Source: Rhodothermia bacterium (GTDB taxonomy: Bacteria; Bacteroidota; Rhodothermia; Rhodothermales; UBA2364). From it: DNA of 39,059 nucleotides. Shown here piece by piece: positions 13,753 through 21,184 of this stretch; position 1 is the stretch's first letter, and every line of letters begins with the position of its first letter. The notes beneath the pieces were generated by a model. The model made no database searches. It had not been told where the DNA came from and saw only the letters and a program-made list of their open reading frames with translations. The position numbers were made by a program, and so were the translations under genes. The DNA is taken from the NCBI GenBank assembly GCA_017303715.1, contig JAFLBZ010000040.1, positions 1 to 39,059 of the forward strand, read 5' to 3'.

Positions 13753-16251
13753 TTAAGCTATTCTTCCCATTTTTCTACGTTCGGCTTGTTCTTGCCAACG
13801 GCGATAATAAGCAATTCCAAATCCTGCAAATAGAACCAAGCAGCCGAACCACAAGAGGTTAATAAAGGGCTTCTCGTATGCTTGAACAATAAGCCAATCC
13901 TCCGCAGAAGAAACATCCGCACCCTCTACCACTAAGCGGATTTGACCATTTTTGCCATCCTTAGAGAGTTCCATTCCCGCAAAGGTAAAGGTAACACCCC
14001 AGTCCGCCACACGGTTTTGGATATATTGTTGGGTGTTTTTACCATCATCCAGAATGATATAGATGGGTTTAAGCTCTCGCGTTTCTTTGGTTTGCGTATT
14101 GGTGACACTCAAAACAGAAGCAACAGCAATTTGCGTTTTGAGATTACCAATCATTTTAGGGTCTGGTTGCAGGTCAAAACGCTGGAATCGAATAACGTAT
14201 TTCCCGTTATCTATGGTTTTAGAGTCTCCCATGGTCAGTTTGAGTTCACCTGCGGTATTGGTGTCTTTTTGTTGATTTTCCATCACGCTTTGGCTTGGTG
14301 TGACAGCCACATAAAGGTCTTTTTCAAAGAATGGTTTTATGTCTGGATGCAAAATCCATTGGTTCTTCCGGCTTTTATAGGCCACAGGATATACGGTAAA
14401 CTGCCTTCCGCGTGCATCCGTTATGTCCAATTGGTAGGTCGTATGTCCTTCGCTATTGGGAAAGTTTTTCACATACCGCACCTTGTAGCCTTCTACATTC
14501 ACGGTTTGGTTTCGGCTGACCACAAAATTACTCCGTTGTGAGGAACCTTCGACGGGCACACTATTGTTTTCGTCTCCAGCAATGGTATTGTTAAAACTGG
14601 ACGAGGTAATAATGCCAAGCAACATCAGGGCAAGCCCAATATGGGTTACAGCGCCACCTATTAACTTTGTATTGCCGCGCCCAATGCGCCACATCACCAT
14701 TCCATTACCAAACAGTGCAAAGAAAGAGGTGAAGACGAGCAACATGAGGAGTAAACTTTGTCCATATTGATCCCACATCAAGCCCACATTGCCCAAGACA
14801 CCAGCTTGTGCAACCGACTGGGCAGCACGCTGAACGGGCCTAATGGTCTCGCGAACAAAAGGTGTGAGCAATAAAACTGCCGAGGTCGCCACCAACGCGA
14901 GAAGCATAGGGGGCATAAGCACCCGATTTAGGCTTTCAACCTTCATCTTATTCCACCAAAATAGTTGCCCAATGCCTGCTAAGAAGGCCAATAAAATGGC
15001 GAGTGGTAAAGACCAAGCATCATAGAACTCTATTGGTACGGCGGACGGACTGTCTCGGAAAATGCGTCCGGTGATGGGTGCAGATGTTCCTAAGATGATG
15101 ACGGCGGCAAGTGCGGTTAGTACCATTGCACCGGAAAAGATCATAAATTCGCGAGACATAACCTCCGACTCTTGTTTGGGGCGAGGGAGTTCTTTCCAGC
15201 GATAGGCCATCATGCCAAATCCCAAGATCATCATGCTAAGAATCCAAACAAGCAACTGATTGTATAGCCCCAAATCTACGAAGGAGTGGACGGAAATTTC
15301 GCCTAAAATGCCGCTTCGGGTTAGAAAGGTGGAATACACCACCAAAATAAAGGCAAGAATATTCAAAAAAATCGAAGCTTTTTGGCTACTGGCGCTTCGT
15401 TTTTGGGCAATCATGGTATGTAAACCAGCCACACCGATCAGCCAAGGAACCAAAGACGCATTTTCGACGGGATCCCAAGCCCAATAGCCCCCAAAAGACA
15501 AGGTGACATAAGCCCAATATCCGCCCATCGCAATTCCAATCATGAGAATCAGGTTGGCTAAGATGGTCCACGGCAGCGCGGGCTTTACCCATTGTGTGTA
15601 TTCTCGCCGCCAAAGTCCGGCGATGGCATAGGCAAAAGGTACAATCATCAGGGTAAAACCGACAAAGAGCGTTGGCGGATGGATCATCATCCAATAGTTC
15701 TGGAGGAGATCATTTAGCCCTTGACCGTCACTTGGAATGAAGCCTGGCGTTTGTAAAACCGGAGCTTCGGGAAAGGCGTCGGCAGTGGTGATGAAGGGTG
15801 AGGCGCCAATTTGAAACGTCCCGAACTTAAGGCCTGTGACCATAGCCAAGAGGAAAATTTGGCACAGCCCGATAATGCTCATGACATAAGGTTCGTAGTC
15901 TTTGGATGTTTTGACCAAAACAAGCCCCAGCATACTTGTCCATAAAAGCCAAATCATGAACGAACCTTCTTGACCCGCCCATAGCGCTGATAGCAGGTAA
16001 TTCAGGTTAAGGTCTTTAGAAGAATACCGAAACACATAGCTGTATTGGAATTGGTGTGTGGCCAATAAATACAGTAACAAGCCTGTTGCAAAGAGGAGGG
16101 CAGCCGTCATGGCAATCCATCCCCAACGGCCCAATAGGCGCCAATTCGGGTCGTTTTGGTTGCGTGCAGCGTTAAAGTAGGAAACTGCGGAGAGTAAACC
16201 GGCAACAAAGGCTATGGTGAGCAACAAATAGCCAATCGTTCCAATGGTCAT
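13753..16251 (-). CDS. ccmF: Cytochrome c biogenesis protein CcmF (heme lyase subunit)
   Basis: An 832-residue polytopic membrane protein. The heme-handling tryptophan-rich segment is seen in FGGYWAWDPVENASLVPWLIG, flanked by the conserved NYLLSALWAGQEGSFMIWLL and MIHPPTLFVGFTLMIVPFAY segments. A large periplasmic part follows at about residues 560-790 (after the helix of HIGLALMLLGIITSSS), then a last helix near the C-terminus (LLWFGCLVLFAGFGIAYY). CcmF with CcmH ligates heme to apocytochrome c in System I. Length and layout are normal. The frame could start earlier at a TTG (16284), but the ATG at 16251 places the first helix (GTIGYLLLTIAFVAGLLSAV) correctly. No other ccm genes are adjacent. 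The rny terminator lies upstream, so ccmF has its own promoter. Confidence 0.93.
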   Translation of the reverse strand: MTIGTIGYLLLTIAFVAGLLSAVSYFNAARNQNDPNWRLLGRWGWIAMTAALLFATGLLLYLLATHQFQYSYVFRYSSKDLNLNYLLSALWAGQEGSFMIWLLWTSMLGLVLVKTSKDYEPYVMSIIGLCQIFLLAMVTGLKFGTFQIGASPFITTADAFPEAPVLQTPGFIPSDGQGLNDLLQNYWMMIHPPTLFVGFTLMIVPFAYAIAGLWRREYTQWVKPALPWTILANLILMIGIAMGGYWAYVTLSFGGYWAWDPVENASLVPWLIGVAGLHTMIAQKRSASSQKASIFLNILAFILVVYSTFLTRSGILGEISVHSFVDLGLYNQLLVWILSMMILGFGMMAYRWKELPRPKQESEVMSREFMIFSGAMVLTALAAVIILGTSAPITGRIFRDSPSAVPIEFYDAWSLPLAILLAFLAGIGQLFWWNKMKVESLNRVLMPPMLLALVATSAVLLLTPFVRETIRPVQRAAQSVAQAGVLGNVGLMWDQYGQSLLLMLLVFTSFFALFGNGMVMWRIGRGNTKLIGGAVTHIGLALMLLGIITSSSFNNTIAGDENNSVPVEGSSQRSNFVVSRNQTVNVEGYKVRYVKNFPNSEGHTTYQLDITDARGRQFTVYPVAYKSRKNQWILHPDIKPFFEKDLYVAVTPSQSVMENQQKDTNTAGELKLTMGDSKTIDNGKYVIRFQRFDLQPDPKMIGNLKTQIAVASVLSVTNTQTKETRELKPIYIILDDGKNTQQYIQNRVADWGVTFTFAGMELSKDGKNGQIRLVVEGADVSSAEDWLIVQAYEKPFINLLWFGCLVLFAGFGIAYYRRWQEQAERRKMGRIA

Positions 16252-16340
16252 AATGAGGTTTGTTGGGTGAATAGAAGAACTCAAATAAGCCGGAGGTTGC
16301 TTCTCGGTTCCCTCTTCACGGAGGCTTTCAAAATGTAGGT

Positions 16341-16381
16341 GTTAAAACAAAAAAACGGCTCCCTCGGAAGGCAGCCGTTTT
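16341..16381 (-). terminator. Rho-independent terminator of rny
   Basis: On the minus strand a perfect 9-bp stem AAAACGGCT/AGCCGTTTT with a 12-base loop is followed by TTTTTTGTTTTAA. It starts 17 bases past the rny stop codon. Confidence 0.85.
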
Positions 16382-16397
16382 AAAGCATACGTCTTGG

Positions 16398-18083
16398 TTA
16401 TTTTGCAAAAGCAACCGCCCGAATTTCGCGGATAACCGTCACCTTAATTTGGCCCGGATATTGCATTTCGTTCTCAATCTTCTTGGAGATGTCGGAGGCC
16501 AACTGTTCTGCGATCGCGTCATTGACCAAATGGTGGTTCACAATGACACGTATTTCGCGGCCAGCTTGTATTGCATAAACACGCTCAACACCTTTGAAGC
16601 CACCTGCCAGTTCTTCCAATTTCTCCAATCGCTTGATGTAGCTTTCTAAGGCTTCTCGACGTGCGCCTGGGCGTGCGCCGGAAATGGCATCGGCAGATTG
16701 GATAATGGGCGAAATTGCATTGGTCATCTCTATTTCGTCGTGGTGTGCACCAATTGCATTACAAACTTCGGGATGTTCTTTGTACTTTTTGGCCAATTCC
16801 ATCCCAACAATGGCATGTGGGCTTTCGAGGTCGCCCTCCACCACTTTTCCAATGTCGTGCAGAAGTCCAGCTCTTCGGGCTTTTTTGGCATCAAGCCCCA
16901 GTTCGGAGGCCATAATGGAGGATATTTTGGCGACCTCGATGGAGTGGGAGAGCAGGTTTTGGCCATAACTACTCCGGTAGCGCATCCGACCAATCAAACG
17001 AATCAACTCCGGATGGAGGCCTTGTAGCCCTAAATCAATGGCGGTTTGCTCACCGGTTTCAATGATTTCGTCTTCGATTTCTTTGGTTACCTTTTCAACA
17101 ATTTCTTCAATGCGTGCCGGATGGATACGACCGTCTTGGATCAATTTCAGTAAGGATAGACGGGCGATTTCCCTTCTTACGGGGTCGAATCCAGAAAGGA
17201 TTACGGCTTCAGGGGTATCATCCACAATAACTTCTACACCGGTTGCGGCTTCAAAAGCGCGGATGTTACGCCCTTCTCGTCCAATGATGCGCCCCTTCAT
17301 TTCGTCGGACTTAATGTCCACGACGGAGACCGTATTCTCGATGGCGTGACTGGCGGCGGTTCTTTGGATGGTGGTCAGTACAATTTTCCGTGCTTGTCTG
17401 CTGGCCTGCAATTTGGCCTCGTCACGGACTTCCTTCACCATTGCGGCCGATTCTAACCGTGCTTCACTCACCATTTCGTCAATGAGCATTTTACGGGCTT
17501 CTGCACGGGTCATTCCAGAGAGTTCCTCCAATTTCTGGAGATTTTGTTGGATGAGGTCTTGCAGTTCGGCTTCGTTTTGCGCTAAGGAGGCTTTTTTATT
17601 TACCCAGTCGGCCTCTTGTCTTTCGAGGCTAAGCAATTGTTTTTTACCCTCTTCAAACAGCGTTTGGGCGTTCTGTACCAATTTTTCAGTTTCTCGCTGT
17701 TGCTTTTCCGTTTGTCGTCTAAGCGCTTCGACGGCTTCGGATGCTTTTTGAAGGACGGCTTCGCGTTCATTTACACGAAGGACACGGTTGTTGATCTTGG
17801 ATTGGCTAATCTCTAGCCGTTCCTTGTTGCGTTTGAGTGCGGCCTTGGCCTCCGATATTTCTATTTCAAATTGTTTACGCTTGGCATTAAACTCCGTTTG
17901 TAGTTCCTGAACGGTTTTGGCATTAAGTTGTGCAGCCTCTTCACGCGCTGCGGCCAAAAGTTTATCGGCTTCCATGCTCGCATCTGCCAAGCGCTGGTTT
18001 CCAATCTTAATTTTCAGAAATCTTCCAATAGAAAATCCGAGGATAGCCGCGATCAGCGCTGTTGCAAGGATCGCAATTACCAT
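16398..18083 (-). CDS. rny: Ribonuclease Y
   Basis: A 561-residue endoribonuclease that initiates mRNA decay from the inner membrane. Domains in order: one N-terminal membrane helix (residues 1-20, [20 protein letters not shown]); a long charged coiled coil (about 30-215); a KH RNA-binding domain with [15 protein letters not shown] near residue 265; and an HD metal-phosphohydrolase domain with [12 protein letters not shown] near residue 407. The C-terminal domain ends in [16 protein letters not shown], as usual. It is somewhat longer than the typical ~520 residues, owing to the coil. The leader holds a long hairpin (18209-18263), and a structured RNA candidate lies further upstream; see those entries. 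A strong terminator follows. Confidence 0.97.
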   Translation of the reverse strand: MVIAILATALIAAILGFSIGRFLKIKIGNQRLADASMEADKLLAAAREEAAQLNAKTVQELQTEFNAKRKQFEIEISEAKAALKRNKERLEISQSKINNRVLRVNEREAVLQKASEAVEALRRQTEKQQRETEKLVQNAQTLFEEGKKQLLSLERQEADWVNKKASLAQNEAELQDLIQQNLQKLEELSGMTRAEARKMLIDEMVSEARLESAAMVKEVRDEAKLQASRQARKIVLTTIQRTAASHAIENTVSVVDIKSDEMKGRIIGREGRNIRAFEAATGVEVIVDDTPEAVILSGFDPVRREIARLSLLKLIQDGRIHPARIEEIVEKVTKEIEDEIIETGEQTAIDLGLQGLHPELIRLIGRMRYRSSYGQNLLSHSIEVAKISSIMASELGLDAKKARRAGLLHDIGKVVEGDLESPHAIVGMELAKKYKEHPEVCNAIGAHHDEIEMTNAISPIIQSADAISGARPGARREALESYIKRLEKLEELAGGFKGVERVYAIQAGREIRVIVNHHLVNDAIAEQLASDISKKIENEMQYPGQIKVTVIREIRAVAFAK

Positions 18084-18208
18084 ATTTATATAAAAGTTGT
18101 GAAAGCGGCTAAGATGGCCTTCCGGCTCAAAGCGGAAAAGAGCGGAAATCTATCTGTAGCCAAATGGCGAATAATAGTTATAACGAAACAGATCAACTGA
18201 CCTGTCCG
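18084..18208 (-). other. rny leader region
   Basis: The 125 bases before the rny ATG. On the minus strand they contain possible stems GGCTA/TAGCC and TTCCG/CGGAA around a repeated TTCCGCT motif, and an A/T-rich stretch right before the start, with no Shine-Dalgarno sequence. No open frame. Confidence 0.35.
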
Positions 18209-18263
18209 CCGTTTCAAAATACCCCAGTCGTCATAAGAGGCAAACTAGGGTACTTTAAAACGG
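18209..18263 (-). promoter_or_regulatory. Long hairpin in the rny leader, strand-specific by G-U pairs
   Basis: Arms 18245-18263 and 18209-18227 form a 19-bp stem around a 17-base loop. Read as minus-strand RNA, all 19 positions pair, three as G-U. Read as plus-strand RNA the same three positions are A-C mismatches. This pattern says the functional transcript is the minus strand, the direction of rny. There is no U run after it, so it is not a classical terminator; an RNA-processing site or autoregulatory element of RNase Y is a plausible role, as inference. Confidence 0.65.
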
Positions 18264-18269
18264 TTACAC

Positions 18270-18450
18270 ACACCCTGCGCTATGAAGAACCTTGCTTCAT
18301 AAACACAAGGGGTACGCCTCGCATCCCGCCTTCTTCCGCGGCTCACGCCTAAGGCGGAAATTTGACAAGCAAACTGCGGCCTGTAGTTGGAATCCGAAGG
18401 ATGGTACCCACGAGAATCAAAATTGTAAGGTTCTTATGAGTCTCGGGCAT
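18270..18450 (-). ncRNA. Structured small RNA candidate, 6S RNA (ssrS)-like
   Basis: About 180 bases fold into one long interrupted hairpin. A 9-bp closing stem is formed by 18285-18293 with 18427-18435 (AAGAACCTT/AAGGTTCTT). A large open bubble of 16 and 17 bases follows (18294-18309 and 18410-18426). Then come GGGTAC/GTACCC (18310-18315 with 18404-18409), CATCC/GGATG (18322-18326 with 18399-18403) and an apical CGCCTT/AAGGCG hairpin (18327-18332 with 18351-18356). The outer CCC/GGG at 18273 and 18445 may extend it. Length, closing stem, symmetric central bubble and long arm are the outline of 6S RNA, which mimics an open promoter and binds sigma-70 RNA polymerase. The strand is chosen from the neighbouring hairpin; a plus-strand RNA is not excluded. 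No sequence-level match was checked. Confidence 0.45.
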
Positions 18451-18621
18451 GTGTCAAGCAACGAAGTTGCTTAGGTCGAGTATTCGACAACATGTTTAAT
18501 ACCATGTCGTAATACTTGTTCCATGTCGCTAAATTAATGTATAAACCCTTCGTCGCAAAATGCTATTTTTAAGAACTGTAAACGATTTGCGTCAATCTTT
18601 TTAGTCAGTTTGCGTAAATGG
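18451..18621. other. Intergenic segment with two small hairpins, probable promoter region of the RNA candidate
   Basis: Two adjacent perfect hairpins are present: AAGCAAC-GAA-GTTGCTT (18456-18472) and GTCGA-GTAT-TCGAC (18475-18488). On the minus strand TTGACA (18452-18457) overlaps the first one, but no matching -10 lies at normal distance, so the promoter is unclear. The remainder is A/T-rich without an open frame. Confidence 0.35.
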
Positions 18622-19128
18622 CTATAAAATAACCGTTTGATGGTGTACGCCTGCGCCATAAAAAAGAGATTGTTCGATGTCTCCGGGGAGTTTCACCAAC
18701 TTGATGACATTTCGTTGATCGTCAAAGATCTCCATTAGGACAAGGTATTGAAGGTCAAATCGGGAGAAGGGTTGGCTGGCGGTGTATTCGGCAACGAAGA
18801 CGGTCATGATGTCTTGTTCATAGATTTCGACGACTTTCCCGGAAATTTGTCTGCCATTTTTTTTAATGATGAACTTCCAGTTCAGGTATTTCTGGAAAGA
18901 CTGCATGGCCTGTTCGTCATATTTTAGGGTAAACGAGGGGTTTTTGTGGAATTGTTGCAAGGCCAAGGTGATGTCATCGCTAAAGACCCGAATGCTCAAG
19001 TATGCTTTATTGTCTTCGAATGCCATTTTGGCATAACTGGCATGAACATCATGGCGTTTGATGAATGTGTTGCCGCTCAAAGCCAAAATACTAACCACCA
19101 TTAGTAGCAGGTTATTGCGTATTTTCAT
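18622..19128 (-). CDS. DUF6702 family secreted protein
   Basis: A 168-residue protein. The N-terminus (MKIRNNLLLMVVSILALSGN) is a signal peptide or single anchor. The mature part has the DUF6702 pattern: HDVHASYAKMAFEDNKAYLS, then IRVFSDDITLALQQF, WKFIIKKNGRQISG, and LVLMEIFDDQRNVIKL near the C-terminus. Members are Bacteroidota-specific exported proteins of unknown function, mostly beta-rich. It starts 56 bases after cinA and may be the last gene of a pyrE-cinA transcript. Confidence 0.8.
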   Translation of the reverse strand: MKIRNNLLLMVVSILALSGNTFIKRHDVHASYAKMAFEDNKAYLSIRVFSDDITLALQQFHKNPSFTLKYDEQAMQSFQKYLNWKFIIKKNGRQISGKVVEIYEQDIMTVFVAEYTASQPFSRFDLQYLVLMEIFDDQRNVIKLVKLPGDIEQSLFYGAGVHHQTVIL

Positions 19129-19184
19129 CTTGGTCTGTAAAATGATTGGGTTCTTTGGTTAAAGACGTTTTTAGGGTGGAAGGG

Positions 19185-20444
19185 TTACACGGTGTTTGCC
19201 AGCAACCGTTTACGGACGAGGTCTATCGTCAAGGTTGTGGTGTATTCCTTATTCAAAATCCGATCTTTGAAAAGTTGTAAACAATGGGCTTCCGTTCCAT
19301 TTTTATCTGACAAAGCAACCCAAATCGTTCCGACGGGCTTGTCTGGCGTACCACCATCTGGGCCAGCGACGCCGGAAGTGGCAACCCCAAAATCGGCTCC
19401 GGTCTTTTCTCGTATGCCTTCTGCCATTTGCCGAACTACTGGTTCCGAGACTGCGCCATGCGTTAATAAATTGTCCTCGGAAACGCCCAAAAGGTTCTTT
19501 TTGACGGAATTGCAATAGGCGACAATGCCCCCCAATAGGTAGGCAGAGGATCCCGGAATGTCGGAAAGCCGATCTGCGACATGTCCACCAGTGCAACTTT
19601 CGGCAGTTGCAATGGTTTTACGGTATTTTTTTAGCAGTTCACCAAGAACCACTTCGGGCAAGGTATCTCCTTCTCCATAAATGTATTTACCTGTGCGATC
19701 CCATAGATGCGTGATTCCTTTTTGAAGGCTTTGTTCCGCCGCTTCTATTGAGGTTGCGCGCACGGATAGCCGGAGCCTTACGCCTGTTTTGGGGCCAGGA
19801 AGAAAGGCTAAGGTTGCGCCATCGCCGAGGAACTTTGTAACATCGCCAATCGTCTCGGCAAGGTTAGACTCGCCGATTCCCACCGTGAGCAGGGTTTGGT
19901 GTACGATGATGACGTCCGATAGCGTTGCAAGGCGCGGAAGGAGGTGAGCCTCCATAATGGCCTTCATCTCAAATGGAACGCCGGGCATCATCCCCAGATA
20001 CTTTTTCCGTCCACTTTCTTCAAACTCATACCACAAGCCGGGTGCAGTACCCATAGGATTTGGAATAACCTCAAATCCTTCAGGAACAAATGCTTGGACA
20101 CGGTTTAGGTCAGAGACTTTCCGGCCTCGGCTTTCAAGTAGCTGGCGAATGTGGTCAAAAATGGCCTGTTGGTACACCAATTCCTTCCGAAAAAACGTAG
20201 CAACGGCTTCTTTTGTAAGGTCATCGTGTGTTGGGCCTAATCCACCTGTCATAAGTACCACATCTGCTTCACTAAATGCGGTTTGTAGGACATTATGGAT
20301 TGCTTGCGGGGTGTCGCCTACTGTAACCATTCGGTTAACCTCGATGCCAATGAGGTTAAGTTGCGTGGCCATCCAAGCCACATTGGTATTCATGATTTGA
20401 CCAATGAGAATTTCATCTCCAACGGTGACCAAGTGAGCCTTCAT
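19185..20444 (-). CDS. cinA: CinA family protein (nicotinamide-nucleotide amidohydrolase / ADP-ribose pyrophosphatase-like)
   Basis: A 419-residue two-domain protein. The N-terminal MoaB/COG1058 domain starts MKAHLVTVGDEILIGQIMNT and carries VVLMTGGLGPTHDDLTKEAV. The C-terminal amidohydrolase domain carries TIATAESCTGGHVADRLSDI, SSAYLLGGIVAYCNSVK and the closing GVAGPDGGTPDKPVGTIW. The second domain deamidates nicotinamide mononucleotide in pyridine nucleotide recycling, and the first belongs to the COG1058 pyrophosphatases. Length is normal (about 415). It starts 22 bases after pyrE, probably in one transcript. Confidence 0.95.
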   Translation of the reverse strand: MKAHLVTVGDEILIGQIMNTNVAWMATQLNLIGIEVNRMVTVGDTPQAIHNVLQTAFSEADVVLMTGGLGPTHDDLTKEAVATFFRKELVYQQAIFDHIRQLLESRGRKVSDLNRVQAFVPEGFEVIPNPMGTAPGLWYEFEESGRKKYLGMMPGVPFEMKAIMEAHLLPRLATLSDVIIVHQTLLTVGIGESNLAETIGDVTKFLGDGATLAFLPGPKTGVRLRLSVRATSIEAAEQSLQKGITHLWDRTGKYIYGEGDTLPEVVLGELLKKYRKTIATAESCTGGHVADRLSDIPGSSAYLLGGIVAYCNSVKKNLLGVSEDNLLTHGAVSEPVVRQMAEGIREKTGADFGVATSGVAGPDGGTPDKPVGTIWVALSDKNGTEAHCLQLFKDRILNKEYTTTLTIDLVRKRLLANTV

Positions 20445-20466
20445 GGGTTCGGGTTTGTGGTGGTGG

Positions 20467-21105
20467 TTATAAACCAGAGGGTTGCCAGTTGAATGGGTCG
20501 TTTTGCCAGTCTCTCACTTCTTGCTCCTCGGAGTAGCGGAGTGTCCCCATGAGGTCTGCATAGTCTAACAAGGCATCAAGGTCTGTTAAGGTATAAACCG
20601 GAATGTTAAGTTCTTCAAATTTTTCTTCTGCAACGGGGAGTTGGTAGGAAAAAACGGCAAATACGGCCAATACCTCTACGCCTGCTTCCTGAAGCGCTTG
20701 GATACTTTGCAAGGCAGAACCGCCGGTAGAGATGAGGTCTTCTATGACAATGGCCTTTTGCCCTTGTTTTATAACACCTTCTATCTGGTTGTTTTTGCCA
20801 TGTTCTTTGGCAGCGGTACGGACATAAGCCATTGGCAGCGAAAGTCTATCGGCCAACCATGCGGCATGTGGAATACCAGCAGTTGCCGTACCTACAATCA
20901 GGTCTAATTTCTCGAAAGCGCGGGCCATTTCTGCAAAAGAATCTGCGATTTGGGTACGAATATCTGGGTAGCCCATCGTAAGGCGGTTGTCACAATAGAG
21001 GGGCGCCTTAATGCCCGAAGCCCACGTAAAGGGATGATCCATGGAAAAGGAAACGGCCTTAATATTGACCAAAGACTCGGCGAGGGATTGACTAATGTCT
21101 TGCAT
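20467..21105 (-). CDS. pyrE: Orotate phosphoribosyltransferase
   Basis: A 212-residue type I phosphoribosyltransferase that makes orotidine 5'-phosphate from orotate and PRPP in pyrimidine synthesis. The PRPP-binding loop is AIVIEDLISTGGSALQSIQA, centred near residue 120. Other family signatures are FTWASGIKAPLYCDNRLTMG (substrate site) and VGTATAGIPHAAWLADRL. Length is typical. It has its own start behind the terminator of the pseudokinase gene and leads into cinA. Confidence 0.96.
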   Translation of the reverse strand: MQDISQSLAESLVNIKAVSFSMDHPFTWASGIKAPLYCDNRLTMGYPDIRTQIADSFAEMARAFEKLDLIVGTATAGIPHAAWLADRLSLPMAYVRTAAKEHGKNNQIEGVIKQGQKAIVIEDLISTGGSALQSIQALQEAGVEVLAVFAVFSYQLPVAEEKFEELNIPVYTLTDLDALLDYADLMGTLRYSEEQEVRDWQNDPFNWQPSGL

Positions 21106-21123
21106 ATCTGGGACTATTTAGGG

Positions 21124-21160
21124 TAAAAACAATGCCAGAAGTTAAGACACAACTGGCATT
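21124..21160 (-). terminator. Rho-independent terminator of the pseudokinase gene
   Basis: On the minus strand the 8-bp stem AATGCCAG/CTGGCATT with a 14-base loop is followed by GTTTTTACC. It lies about 25 bases past the stop codon and separates this gene from pyrE. Confidence 0.75.
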
Positions 21161-21184
21161 AAATTGCAAAGGCGGGCTTAAATT

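Noticed and set aside
18270-18450. tmRNA, RNase P RNA or SRP RNA as explanation of the structured region
   Set aside because: No T-arm/CCA end, no RNase P core motifs and no GGAAG-type SRP tetraloop region could be found.
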